64,000 nt of DNA from Pseudomonas sp. 10S4 (lineage in GTDB: Bacteria > Pseudomonadota > Gammaproteobacteria > Pseudomonadales > Pseudomonadaceae), in contig NZ_CP133774.1 of assembly GCF_034344865.1 (NCBI RefSeq), positions 3,038,001 to 3,102,000 on the forward strand, written 5' to 3'. The translations under genes and the position numbers were made by a program. The stretch's first letter is position 1. Every line of letters begins with the position of its first letter. Shown one piece after another: positions 19,862 to 32,451 of the stretch. Below the pieces are notes generated by a model that was not told the origin of the DNA, searched no databases, and saw only the letters and a list, made by a program, of their open reading frames with translations.

Positions 19862-20290
19862 TCAGAGTCGCTGTAAACGGTGATCTTGCAGAGGATAGCC
19901 CTGTTCGCGGTAGAAACGGAAACTCTCCCGCGCAGCCGCACGAATCGTCGGATCTTCCACCACCACTTCCGCCACTCGGGCGAATTTGTTGGCAAAGGCC
20001 GGGACTTTCAGGTCGAGATTGACCAGCAGATCCTGATGCGCACCGCAGTCATCGCCAAGTCCCAGGACAATCAAACTGTCCGGTTCGCTTTCAGCGGGAC
20101 CGTGAGGTACGAAGGTTTCACCTTTGAACGTCCACAGGCGTGCATCGAGGTCGTCACGCTGGGCGGCATCGCTGCAATGCAGGTAGATGCGGTGCCCCAT
20201 GCGCCAGGCTTTTTCGGTGAGCTTGCAGGCAAAGTCCAGCCGCGCTGATGGATCGGCGCTGGGCAGGATATAGAAGTCGACTTTGGTCAT
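19862..20290 (-). CDS. holC: DNA polymerase III subunit chi
   Basis: 142 residues, starting MTKVDFYILPSADPSARLDF, which matches the chi family start. Chi pairs with psi in the clamp loader and contacts single-strand binding protein at the replication fork. The conserved cores HRIYLHCSDAAQRDDLDARLW and FVPHG are present. It lies between pepA (60 bp upstream, with a strong hairpin in the gap) and the small companion gene; pepA-holC linkage is common in gammaproteobacteria, and valS lies just downstream. Confidence 0.93.
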   Translation of the reverse strand: MTKVDFYILPSADPSARLDFACKLTEKAWRMGHRIYLHCSDAAQRDDLDARLWTFKGETFVPHGPAESEPDSLIVLGLGDDCGAHQDLLVNLDLKVPAFANKFARVAEVVVEDPTIRAAARESFRFYREQGYPLQDHRLQRL

Positions 20291-20304
20291 TGCGGTTCCT
20301 GAGC

Positions 20305-20340
20305 CTTGTACGGCGTCACTCGAAAGTGACGCCGTACAAG
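20305..20340 (-). other. Perfect 16-bp hairpin between pepA and holC
   Basis: CTTGTACGGCGTCACT and AGTGACGCCGTACAAG are exact complements around a 4-nt loop (UUCG when read on the transcribed minus strand). No U run follows on the holC side, so it is either a weak terminator, an RNA-stability element or a processing site within the pepA-holC transcript. Confidence 0.7.
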
Positions 20341-20350
20341 TTCATTGGTT

Positions 20351-22148
<1,798 letters not shown>

Positions 22149-23267
22149 TTGATTGTCTTCCGTTATCTATCCCGCGAAGTCCTGTTGACCTTGAGCGCCG
22201 TCAGCGCCGTGCTGCTGGTCATCATCATGAGCGGTCGCTTCATTAAATACCTCGCGCAGGCGGCTTCGGGCCAATTGGACCCGAGTTCACTGTTCCTGAT
22301 CATGGGCTTTCGCCTGCCGGGCTTCTTGCAGCTGATCCTGCCATTGGGTCTGTTCCTGGGCATTCTGCTGTCGTATGGCCGGCTGTACCTGGAAAGCGAA
22401 ATGACCGTGCTGTCGGCCACCGGCATGAGCCAGCAGCGTCTGCTTCGCATCACCCTGTTTCCCGCCACCCTGGTGGCGCTGGTCGTGGCCTGGCTGAGCC
22501 TGAGCCTGGCACCGCAAGGGGCTAATCAGTTCCAGTTGTTGCTGAACAAGCAGGACGCCCTGACCGAGTTCGATACCCTTGAACCGGGTCGCTTCCAGGC
22601 CTTGCGTGACGGTACGCGGGTGACCTACACCGAGCAGCTGTCGGCGGATCGCGTCAATCTGGCCGGCGTGTTCATTTCGCAGAAGAATATTTCCTCCGAC
22701 CAAAAGGACCGCGGGATTTCCGTGCTGGTGGCCGAGAAGGGTCGTCAGGAAATCCGTCCCGATGGCAACCGCTACCTGATTCTCGACAACGGCTATCGCT
22801 ACGACGGTAATCCGGGGCAGGCCGACTACCGGGCCATCAAATATGACGAGTACGGCGTTTTGCTGGCCAAGCCGGACGTCAGCGACGAAGTCACGGACCG
22901 TGATGCAATGACCACCAACTCCTTGCTGGCCAGTGACGATGTGCGTTCGCGCGCCGAGCTGGAGTGGCGCCTGTCCTTGCCATTGCTGGTGTTTATCGTG
23001 ACCCTCATGGCTGTTCCGTTGTCGCGGGTCAATCCGCGCCAGGGCCGATTCCTCAAGCTGCTGCCGGCGATTCTTCTATATATGGCTTACCTGACCATCC
23101 TGATTGCCGCGCGCGGTGCCCTCGAGAAGGGCAAGATCCCGACAGCACTTGGCCTGTGGTGGGTGCATGCGATCTTCCTGGTCATCGGTCTGGGGTTGCT
23201 CTACTGGGAGCCCATGCGCTTGAAGATGGCGAGTCGCCGCGCTGCGCTGGAGGTGGCTCGTGGTTAA
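22149..23267 (+). CDS. lptF: LPS export ABC transporter permease LptF
   Basis: 372 residues of the YjgP/YjgQ family. Six membrane segments are expected: one near the N-terminus, two around residues 45-100, and three in the last third, flanking a periplasmic beta-jellyroll. With LptG and LptB it extracts LPS from the inner membrane. The start is taken as TTG 22149 because GGAG (22137-22140) is 8 nt upstream and the protein then begins (M)IVFRYLSREV as in other pseudomonads; GTG 22140 overlaps that site. It overlaps lptG by 8 bp. Confidence 0.92.
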   Translation: MIVFRYLSREVLLTLSAVSAVLLVIIMSGRFIKYLAQAASGQLDPSSLFLIMGFRLPGFLQLILPLGLFLGILLSYGRLYLESEMTVLSATGMSQQRLLRITLFPATLVALVVAWLSLSLAPQGANQFQLLLNKQDALTEFDTLEPGRFQALRDGTRVTYTEQLSADRVNLAGVFISQKNISSDQKDRGISVLVAEKGRQEIRPDGNRYLILDNGYRYDGNPGQADYRAIKYDEYGVLLAKPDVSDEVTDRDAMTTNSLLASDDVRSRAELEWRLSLPLLVFIVTLMAVPLSRVNPRQGRFLKLLPAILLYMAYLTILIAARGALEKGKIPTALGLWWVHAIFLVIGLGLLYWEPMRLKMASRRAALEVARG

Positions 23268-24327
23268 GCTCGATCGCTACATTGGTGGCAGCGTTCTCAT
23301 GGCGATCCTGGCGGTGCTGGGGATCATTCTCGGTCTGGCGACGCTGTTCGCCTTCATCGATGAAATGAGTGACGCCAGCGATACTTACACCTTGATGGAT
23401 GTCTTGAGCTACGTGCTGCTCACGGCGCCGCGACGTCTTTACGACATGTTGCCGATGGCGGCGCTGATCGGTTGCCTGATTGGTCTCGGCAGCCTGGCCA
23501 GCAACAGCGAACTGACCATCATGCGCGCCGCCGGTGTATCCATCGGTCGGATCGTCTGGGCGGTGATGAAGCCGATGCTGGTCCTGATGATCGTGGGTGT
23601 GTTGATCGGCGAATACGTGGCGCCCGCCACCGAGAATGTCGCTCAGGCCAATCGCTCCCTGGCACAGGGCAGTGGTGATGCACAAAGTGCAAAGCACGGT
23701 TTGTGGCATCGCCAGGGTGATGAGTTCATTCACATCAACTCCGTGCAGCCCAATGGGGTGCTGTATGGCGTGACTCGTTATCGCTTCGACAAAGAGCGTC
23801 ACATGTTGTCGGCCAGCTTCTCCAAGCGTGCGGAGTTCGACAAGGATCACTGGACGTTGAGCGACGTCACTACCACGCTGTTCCATGAACAGGAAAAGCG
23901 CACTGAAGTGGTGAGCGCCCCGGTCGAACGCTGGGATGTGGCCTTGAGCCCGCAATTGCTCAATACCGTGGTAATGACCCCTGAGACGCTGTCGATCAGC
24001 GGTTTGTGGAGTTACATCCACTATCTGGCTGACCAGGGCCTGAACAATGGCCGTTACTGGCTGGCATTTTGGGTCAAGGTATTGCAGCCGTTGGTCACTG
24101 CCGCGCTGGTGCTGATGGCCATTTCCTTCATCTTTGGTCCGCTGCGTTCGGTGACCCTGGGTCAGCGGGTGTTTACCGGCGTACTGGTCGGCTTCACCTT
24201 CCGCATCGTTCAGGATTTGCTCGGGCCTTCGAGCCTGGTGTTCGGTTTCTCGCCGCTATTTGCGGTGCTGGTGCCGGCCACTGTCTGTGCCTTGGCCGGG
24301 GTCCTGTTGTTGCGTCGGGCCGGGTGA
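23260..24327 (+). CDS. lptG: LPS export ABC transporter permease LptG
   Basis: 355 residues starting at GTG (MVKLDRYIGGSVLMAIL). It has the same topology as LptF, its heterodimer partner: an N-terminal helix, helices at about 55-120, a periplasmic domain and three C-terminal helices ending SPLFAVLVPATVCALAGVLLL. Overlap with lptF and an internal CTGGAGG site show operon coupling. A small terminator follows. Confidence 0.93.
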   Translation: MVKLDRYIGGSVLMAILAVLGIILGLATLFAFIDEMSDASDTYTLMDVLSYVLLTAPRRLYDMLPMAALIGCLIGLGSLASNSELTIMRAAGVSIGRIVWAVMKPMLVLMIVGVLIGEYVAPATENVAQANRSLAQGSGDAQSAKHGLWHRQGDEFIHINSVQPNGVLYGVTRYRFDKERHMLSASFSKRAEFDKDHWTLSDVTTTLFHEQEKRTEVVSAPVERWDVALSPQLLNTVVMTPETLSISGLWSYIHYLADQGLNNGRYWLAFWVKVLQPLVTAALVLMAISFIFGPLRSVTLGQRVFTGVLVGFTFRIVQDLLGPSSLVFGFSPLFAVLVPATVCALAGVLLLRRAG

Positions 24328-24360
24328 TTCCGGGTCTTTCCTGACTTTTCCGGTTGCTCG

Positions 24361-24392
24361 AAACGCCCTTGTCGCAAGACCGGGGCGTTTTT
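24361..24392 (+). terminator. Terminator of lptFG
   Basis: AAACGCCC pairs with GGGCGTTT across a 14-nt loop and runs into a short T tract, about 35 bp after the lptG stop codon. Confidence 0.65.
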
Positions 24393-24498
24393 GTATTCTC
24401 CGTCTGACCTGCGAACGTGACGCTTGCGCCGTGGATCAGGTACAATTCCCGGCTATTTTTCGGCGGGCTATGCCTGCAGCCTTTTTGAGTGTTGATCC

Positions 24499-26300
24499 GT
24501 GAGTGATTTGAGTCATATCCGCAATTTCTCCATCATCGCCCACATTGACCATGGCAAGTCGACGCTGGCCGATCGCTTCATCCAGATGTGCGGCGGCCTT
24601 GCCGAGCGCGAAATGGAAGCCCAGGTTCTGGACTCCATGGACCTGGAACGTGAACGCGGGATCACCATCAAGGCCCACAGCGTTACCCTTTATTACACCG
24701 CCAAAGATGGCATCAAGTACCAGCTGAACTTCATTGACACCCCGGGCCACGTCGACTTCACCTATGAAGTCAGCCGGTCGCTGGCAGCGTGTGAAGGTGC
24801 ATTGCTGGTGGTCGATGCCGGTCAGGGCGTCGAAGCGCAGTCGGTTGCCAACTGCTACACGGCGATCGAGCAGGGCCTGGAAGTCATGCCGGTCCTGAAC
24901 AAGATCGACCTGCCACAGGCCGATCCGGACCGCGTCAAAGAAGAAATCGAAAAAATCATCGGCATCGATGCCACCGATGCGGTCGAGTGCAGCGCCAAGA
25001 CTGGCCTGGGCGTCGACGAGGTGCTCGACGCGATCTGGTCAAGACCATTCCTGCGCCAACCGGCAACTACGAAGATCCGCTGCAAGCGTTGATCATCGAC
25101 TCCTGGTTCGACAACTACTTGGGCGTTGTCTCCCTGGTTCGCGTGCGCCACGGCCGTGTGAAGAAAGGCGACAAGATCCTCGTCAAATCCACCGGCAAGA
25201 TCCACCTGGTGGACAGCGTCGGTGTCTTCAACCCGAAACACACCGCCACTGTCGACCTGAAGGCCGGCGAAGTGGGCTTCATCATCGCCGGTATCAAGGA
25301 CATTCACGGTGCGCCGGTCGGTGACACCCTGACCTTGAACACCACCCCCGACGTTGACGTGCTGCCCGGCTTCAAACGCATTCAGCCGCAGGTTTACGCC
25401 GGCCTGTTCCCGGTCAGCTCCGACGACTTCGAAGATTTCCGTGAAGCCCTGCAAAAGCTCACGCTCAACGACTCGTCCCTGCAGTACACCCCGGAAAGCT
25501 CCGACGCTCTGGGCTTCGGCTTCCGTTGCGGGTTCCTCGGCATGCTGCACATGGAAATCATCCAGGAGCGCCTTGAGCGCGAGTACGACCTGGACCTGAT
25601 CACCACGGCGCCGACGGTTATTTTCGAGCTGTTGCTGAAAACCGGTGAAACGATTTACGTCGACAACCCGTCCAAGCTCCCGGACGTGTCTTCGATCGAA
25701 GACATGCGTGAGCCGATCGTGCGGGCCAATATTCTTGTACCGCAAGAGCACTTGGGCAACGTCATTACCCTGTGCATCGAGAAGCGTGGCGTGCAGCACG
25801 ACATGCTGTTCCTCGGGACCCAGGTCCAGGTGACCTACGATATTCCGATGAACGAAGTGGTCCTGGACTTCTTTGACCGTCTGAAATCCACCAGTCGCGG
25901 CTATGCTTCGCTGGATTACCATTTCGATCGTTACCAATCGGCTAGTCTGGTGAAGCTGGATGTGCTGATCAACGGTGACAAGGTCGACGCCCTGGCGTTG
26001 ATCGTGCACCGAGATAACGCGCACTACAAAGGTCGCCAGTTGACCGAGAAGATGAAAGAACTGATTCCGCGCCAGATGTTCGACGTCGCGATCCAGGCCG
26101 CCATTGGCGGGCAGATCATTGCGCGAACCTCCGTCAAGGCACTCAGAAAGAACGTATTGGCCAAATGCTACGGTGGTGACGTTAGCCGTAAGCGCAAGCT
26201 GTTGGAAAAGCAGAAGGCCGGTAAAAAACGCATGAAGCAAGTCGGTAACGTGGAAATTCCACAAGAAGCCTTCCTTGCAGTGCTCAGGTTGGATAGTTAG
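24499..26300 (+). CDS. lepA: Elongation factor 4 / back-translocase LepA (frameshifted)
   Basis: A translational GTPase acting on stalled ribosomes. G1 is AHIDHGKST (near residue 15), followed by DTPGH and NKIDLP. Domains II, III/V and the C-terminal [19 protein letters not shown] tail continue in another frame. The break is at about 25028-25034: dropping a C and an A gives gtg-ctc-gag-cgt-ctg-gtc-aag, i.e. VLERLVK, as in other pseudomonads. Corrected length is about 599-600 residues. It starts at GTG 24499 and ends 5 bp before lepB. Probably intact in the organism. Confidence 0.92.
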
Positions 26301-26305
26301 GTCCT

Positions 26306-27160
26306 ATGTCACTAAATTTCCCGCTGTTGCTGGTCATCGCCGTATTCGTTTGCGGCCTGTTGGCGTTGCTCGATCTGGTTTTCCTGGCACCGCGTCGGCG
26401 TGCTGCCATTGCCTCCTATCAGGGCAGCGTCAGCCAGCCCGATGTGGTGGTGGTCGAGAAACTGAACAAAGAGCCGCTGCTGGTCGAATACGGCAAGTCG
26501 TTCTTCCCGGTGTTGTTCATCGTGCTGGTGCTGCGTTCGTTCCTGGTGGAACCGTTCCAGATTCCTTCCGGCTCGATGAAACCGACCCTGGACGTTGGCG
26601 ACTTCATTCTGGTGAACAAGTTTTCTTACGGGATCCGCCTGCCGGTGATCGACCAGAAAGTCATCGAAGTCGGTGATCCACAGCGTGGCGATGTGATGGT
26701 GTTCCGCTATCCAAGCGATCCGAACGTCAACTACATCAAGCGTGTCGTCGGCTTGCCGGGTGACCAGATTCGCTACACCGCTGACAAGCGTCTGTTCGTC
26801 AATGGCGAATCGATCGCCGAGCAGCTGGTCGGCTCCGAGCCGGGCACGTTGGGCAGCGCCGAGCTCTACAAGGAAAAACTCGGCGCAGCCGAGCACTTGA
26901 TCCGCAAGGAAATGAGCCGTTACCGCGCAACGCCGGACCATACCTGGACCGTGCCTGCCGGGCACTACTTCATGATGGGCGACAACCGCGACAACTCGAA
27001 CGACAGTCGCTATTGGGATGATCCGACTATTCCCAAGGATCTGCTGGGCATGGTTCCCGACAAGAATATCGTCGGCAAGGCCTTCGCAGTCTGGATGAGC
27101 TGGCCGGAACCCAAACTCAGTCACCTGCCGAATTTCTCGCGGGTTGGCCTGATCAAGTAA
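26306..27160 (+). CDS. lepB: Signal peptidase I
   Basis: 284 residues, an inner-membrane serine protease that removes Sec/Tat signal peptides. Two N-terminal hydrophobic segments lie at about 4-27 and 66-79. The nucleophile Ser90 is in IPSGSMKPTL, the general base Lys145 in NYIKRVVGLPGD, and the box GDNRDNSNDSRYW is complete. It lies 5 bp after lepA, as in most proteobacteria. Confidence 0.96.
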   Translation: MSLNFPLLLVIAVFVCGLLALLDLVFLAPRRRAAIASYQGSVSQPDVVVVEKLNKEPLLVEYGKSFFPVLFIVLVLRSFLVEPFQIPSGSMKPTLDVGDFILVNKFSYGIRLPVIDQKVIEVGDPQRGDVMVFRYPSDPNVNYIKRVVGLPGDQIRYTADKRLFVNGESIAEQLVGSEPGTLGSAELYKEKLGAAEHLIRKEMSRYRATPDHTWTVPAGHYFMMGDNRDNSNDSRYWDDPTIPKDLLGMVPDKNIVGKAFAVWMSWPEPKLSHLPNFSRVGLIK

Positions 27161-27167
27161 TCACCCA

Positions 27168-27190
27168 CGGCGCTGTTGAACACAGCGCCG
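27168..27190 (+). terminator. Hairpin after lepB
   Basis: A perfect 9-bp stem CGGCGCTGT/ACAGCGCCG with a 5-nt loop lies 8 bp after the lepB stop. It lacks a U run, so it may attenuate rather than fully end transcription before rnc. Confidence 0.5.
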
Positions 27191-27228
27191 AATGCATTTC
27201 TGGATCCGACACAATCGACCACGAAAGC

Positions 27229-27348
27229 ATGAAGCCAACGATATTCAGGACGTTATTTTTGAACACAGCGTTAATTGTCCCAAGCCTGCGCCGCATCACG
27301 GCGATGGCGGTGGAAACCAGCCACGAACTCAGCGTGGGTAAACCGTGA
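27229..27348 (+). CDS. Possible 39-residue ORF coupled to rnc
   Basis: An ATG-started ORF with the N-terminus [20 protein letters not shown], a short hydrophobic stretch, ending ELSVGKP. Its TGA overlaps the GTG start of rnc (GTGA junction), an arrangement typical of translational coupling. The ribosome binding site is weak (CGAAAG). In P. aeruginosa this interval holds a DUF4845 gene, which is absent here. I do not recognise the peptide; it may be a leader ORF or chance. Confidence 0.35.
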   Translation: MKPTIFRTLFLNTALIVPSLRRITAMAVETSHELSVGKP

Positions 27349-28034
27349 GCGTCTCCTTAAGCCGTCTAGAGCGTCAGCTCGGCTACACCTTCAAGGATCA
27401 GGAACTGATGATCCTGGCCCTGACTCACCGCAGCTTTGCCGGGCGCAACAACGAACGCCTGGAATTCCTCGGTGATGCCATCCTTAACTTCGTCGCTGGC
27501 GAGGCGCTGTTCGATCGCTTCCCGCTGGCCCGCGAAGGCCAGTTGTCGCGTTTACGCGCACGCCTGGTGAAAGGTGAGACCCTGGCCGTATTGGCCCGTG
27601 GTTTCGATCTGGGCGACTACCTGCGTCTGGGTTCCGGCGAATTGAAGAGCGGCGGTTTCCGTCGCGAGTCGATTCTGGCCGATGCCCTGGAAGCGCTGAT
27701 TGGTGCGATCTACCTCGACGCCGGCATGGACATGGCGCGCGAACGCGTGCTGGCCTGGCTGGCCGGGGAGTTCGAGGGCCTGACCCTGGTCGACACCAAC
27801 AAAGATCCAAAAACCCGCCTGCAGGAATTCCTGCAGTCGCGCGGTTGTGAGCTGCCACGTTATGAAGTGGTGGATATCCAGGGTGAGCCGCATTGCCGAG
27901 TCTTCTTCGTCGAATGCGAAATCACCTTACTGAATGAAAAAAGCCGAGGTCAGGGTGTGAGTCGTCGTATTGCCGAACAGGTAGCGGCCGCCGCAGCACT
28001 GATTGCCCTGGGCGTGGAGAATGGCCATGACTGA
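27345..28034 (+). CDS. rnc: Ribonuclease III
   Basis: 229 residues starting at GTG. The endonuclease domain has the signature ERLEFLGDA (37-45, with Glu40 and Asp44) and the second acidic pair in [14 protein letters not shown]. The C-terminal dsRNA-binding domain carries [11 protein letters not shown] and [16 protein letters not shown]. It processes rRNA precursors and double-stranded RNAs. It overlaps era by 8 bp. Confidence 0.96.
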   Translation: MSVSLSRLERQLGYTFKDQELMILALTHRSFAGRNNERLEFLGDAILNFVAGEALFDRFPLAREGQLSRLRARLVKGETLAVLARGFDLGDYLRLGSGELKSGGFRRESILADALEALIGAIYLDAGMDMARERVLAWLAGEFEGLTLVDTNKDPKTRLQEFLQSRGCELPRYEVVDIQGEPHCRVFFVECEITLLNEKSRGQGVSRRIAEQVAAAAALIALGVENGHD

Positions 28035-28929
28035 TTCAACTGCAACTCGCTGTGGCTATGTCGCCATCGTCGGCCGTCCTAACGTGGGCAAGTCCACGCT
28101 GCTGAACCACATTCTGGGTCAGAAGCTGGCGATCACCTCGCGCAAGCCGCAAACCACCCGTCACAACATGCTGGGCATCAAGACTGAAGGCGCCATTCAG
28201 GCGGTTTACGTCGATACCCCGGGCATGCACAAAGGTGGCGAGAAGGCCCTGAACCGCTACATGAACAAGACCGCTTCAGCGGCGTTGAAAGACGTCGACG
28301 TGGTGATCTTCGTGGTTGACCGCACCAAGTGGACCGACGAAGACCAAATGGTCCTCGAGCGCGTCCAGTACGTGACCGGCCCGCTGATCGTGGCGCTGAA
28401 CAAGACCGACCGCATCGAAGACAAAGCCGAGCTGATGCCGCACCTGAGCTGGTTGCAGGAACAGCTGCCGAACGCGCAGATCATGCCGATCTCGGCCCAG
28501 CACGGGCACAACCTCGAAGCGCTGGAGCGAGTGATCGCTGGCTACCTGCCGGAAAACGAGCACTTCTTCCCGGAAGACCAGATCACCGACCGCAGCAGCC
28601 GTTTCCTCGCCGCTGAACTGGTGCGTGAAAAAATCATGCGCCAGATGGGCGCCGAGCTGCCGTACCAGATCACCGTCGAAATCGAAGAGTTCAAGCAGCA
28701 GGGCAAAACCCTGCACATCCACGCCTTGATCCTCGTCGAGCGCGATGGCCAGAAGAAGATCATCATTGGCGACAAGGGCGAGCGCATCAAGCGCATCGGC
28801 ACCGAGGCGCGCAAGGATATGGAGTTGCTGTTCGACTCCAAGATCATGCTCAACCTCTGGGTGAAAGTGAAAGGCGGCTGGTCCGACGACGAACGCGCCC
28901 TGCGTTCGCTGGGTTATGGCGACCTGTAA
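28027..28929 (+). CDS. era: GTPase Era
   Basis: 300 residues. G1 GRPNVGKST is at about 16-24, G3 DTPGMH, G4 NKTD, and a C-terminal KH RNA-binding domain follows ([15 protein letters not shown]). Era binds the 3' end of 16S rRNA in 30S assembly. Start MTDSTATRC at 28027 is the family start; an ATG two codons upstream is also possible. It overlaps the end of rnc, a conserved arrangement. Confidence 0.96.
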   Translation: MTDSTATRCGYVAIVGRPNVGKSTLLNHILGQKLAITSRKPQTTRHNMLGIKTEGAIQAVYVDTPGMHKGGEKALNRYMNKTASAALKDVDVVIFVVDRTKWTDEDQMVLERVQYVTGPLIVALNKTDRIEDKAELMPHLSWLQEQLPNAQIMPISAQHGHNLEALERVIAGYLPENEHFFPEDQITDRSSRFLAAELVREKIMRQMGAELPYQITVEIEEFKQQGKTLHIHALILVERDGQKKIIIGDKGERIKRIGTEARKDMELLFDSKIMLNLWVKVKGGWSDDERALRSLGYGDL

Positions 28930-28960
28930 CACCCAGATTTCTGCTACACCGATGAACCCC

Positions 28961-29050
28961 TGTGGGAGCGAGCTTGCTCGCGATGAGGCCCTGAAATTCA
29001 ACATCCGTGTTGACTGACAGACCGCAATCGCGAGCAAGCTCGCTCCCACA
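28961..29050. repeat. Paired REP palindrome, GCGAGCTTGCTCGCGAT type
   Basis: TGTGGGAGCGAGCTTGCTCG and its complement flank about 40 nt, inserted between era and recO inside the operon. Confidence 0.9.
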
Positions 29051-29104
29051 TTGGTTTCTGGTTGTTCATAAGATCGCGTTCCACTATTGAGAACCCTGAC
29101 TTCC

Positions 29105-29794
29105 ATGTCCCCAACCCCACCCATCGGCCAACTCGCCTACGTGCTCCACTCCCGCGCCTACCGCGAAAGCAGTGCGCTGGTGGATTTCCTCACGCCGCAA
29201 GGTCGGCTGCGGGCGGTGTTGCGCAGTGCGCGGGGCAAGGCTGGAACCTTGGCGCGGCCATTCGTGCCGCTGGAAGTCGAGTTTCGCGGGCGCGGTGAGC
29301 TGAAGAATGTCGGGCGCATGGAAAGTGCGGGTACTTCGACATGGCTCATCGGTGAGGCGCTGTTCAGCGGTCTTTACCTCAACGAACTGCTGATTCGCCT
29401 GTTGCCGTCAGAAGATCCCCATCCCGGGGTGTTCGATCACTACGCCGCGACCCTGATCGCCTTGGCCGAAGGCCGTCCGCTGGAGCCGTTGCTGCGCTCC
29501 TTCGAATGGCGACTGCTGGACGATCTCGGGTACGGCTTTGCGCTGAACACTGACATCCACGGCGAGCCTATCGCGCCGGATGGGCTCTACCGTTTGCAGG
29601 TGGATGCGGGTCTGGAGCGGGTCTACCTGCTGCAACCCGGGCTGTTCAACGGCACTGAATTATTGGCCATGGCCGAAGCCGACTGGTCTGCGCCCGGTGC
29701 GTTGTCTGCTGCCAAGCGTTTGATGCGCCAAGCGTTGGCCGTGCATCTCGGCGGTCGTCCTCTCGTTAGTCGCGAGTTGTTTCGCAAGCCCTGA
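29105..29794 (+). CDS. recO: DNA repair protein RecO
   Basis: 229 residues starting [20 protein letters not shown]. RecO loads RecA on SSB-coated DNA with RecR. An N-terminal OB fold ([21 protein letters not shown]) is followed by a helical domain ([22 protein letters not shown]). An in-frame ATG at 29087 exists but is outside the conserved protein, and neither start has a strong ribosome binding site. A REP separates it from era. Confidence 0.93.
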   Translation: MSPTPPIGQLAYVLHSRAYRESSALVDFLTPQGRLRAVLRSARGKAGTLARPFVPLEVEFRGRGELKNVGRMESAGTSTWLIGEALFSGLYLNELLIRLLPSEDPHPGVFDHYAATLIALAEGRPLEPLLRSFEWRLLDDLGYGFALNTDIHGEPIAPDGLYRLQVDAGLERVYLLQPGLFNGTELLAMAEADWSAPGALSAAKRLMRQALAVHLGGRPLVSRELFRKP

Positions 29795-29843
29795 TCACCC
29801 CGTATGCTGTGCACCGAACTTTCCCCTCTTCAGGAGCGCTTCC

Positions 29844-30590
29844 GTGACCACCAGCAATCGCATTCTTCTTGGCGTGAACATCGACCACGTTGCCACCCTG
29901 CGTCAGGCCCGGGGCACGCGTTACCCGGATCCGGTCAAGGCAGCACTGGACGCGGAAGAGGCGGGCGCCGATGGCATCACCGTGCACCTGCGCGAAGACC
30001 GCCGGCACATCCAGGAGCGCGACGTGCTGTTGCTCAAGGACGTGCTGCAAACCCGCATGAATTTCGAAATGGGCGTCACCGAAGAAATGATGGCGTTCGC
30101 CGAGCGCATCCGCCCGGCGCACATTTGCCTGGTGCCGGAAACCCGTCAGGAGCTGACCACCGAGGGTGGCCTGGACGTGGCTGGGCAGGAAGCGCGGATC
30201 AAGGCTGCCGTGGAGCGCCTGTCGAAGATCGGTTGCGAAGTGTCGCTGTTCATTGATGCTGACGAGCGGCAGATCGAGGCATCCCGTCGTGTCGGTGCGC
30301 CGGCCATCGAGTTGCACACCGGCCGTTACGCCGATGCCGAGACGCCGACTGACGTGGCTGAAGAGCTGAAGCGCGTGGCGGATGGCGTGGCGTTTGGTTT
30401 GACTCAAGGGTTGATCGTCAACGCCGGTCACGGCTTGCACTATCACAACGTCGAAGCGGTAGCGGCGATCAAAGGCATCAACGAACTGAACATCGGCCAT
30501 GCGCTGGTGGCACATGCGTTGTTCGTCGGGTTCAAGTCGGCCGTGTCTGAAATGAAAGCGCTGATCCTGGCCGCCGCTGCAAAAGCTTAA
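29844..30590 (+). CDS. pdxJ: Pyridoxine 5'-phosphate synthase
   Basis: 248 residues starting at GTG. A TIM-barrel enzyme that condenses 3-amino-2-oxopropyl phosphate with 1-deoxyxylulose 5-phosphate in vitamin B6 synthesis. Conserved parts include [37 protein letters not shown] and [10 protein letters not shown]. It lies downstream of recO, the usual recO-pdxJ order. Confidence 0.96.
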   Translation: MTTSNRILLGVNIDHVATLRQARGTRYPDPVKAALDAEEAGADGITVHLREDRRHIQERDVLLLKDVLQTRMNFEMGVTEEMMAFAERIRPAHICLVPETRQELTTEGGLDVAGQEARIKAAVERLSKIGCEVSLFIDADERQIEASRRVGAPAIELHTGRYADAETPTDVAEELKRVADGVAFGLTQGLIVNAGHGLHYHNVEAVAAIKGINELNIGHALVAHALFVGFKSAVSEMKALILAAAAKA

Positions 30591-30608
30591 GCATCAACGC
30601 ATAACCCC

Positions 30609-30698
30609 TGTGGGAGCGAGCTTGCTCGCGATTAGGCCCTAACATTCAGCAGAGATGTTGACTGGCAGGCCGCCATCGCGAGCAAGCTCGCTCCCACA
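30609..30698. repeat. Paired REP palindrome, GCGAGCTTGCTCGCGAT type
   Basis: TGTGGGAGCGAGCTTGCTCG and its complement lie between the convergent pdxJ and mltF genes. Confidence 0.9.
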
Positions 30699-30716
30699 TT
30701 TGATTGGTGGTGACTG

Positions 30717-32402
<1,686 letters not shown>

Positions 32403-32451
32403 CTAGAATGCACGGCCTCAAAGCACACCCCTTCCCGAGGCTGTCCCGAAG

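Noticed and set aside
16431..19883. An open frame of 1150 codons antisense to valS and the genes beyond
   Set aside because: It mirrors the codon structure of valS in a GC-rich genome, has no recognisable domain, and valS itself is fully conserved.
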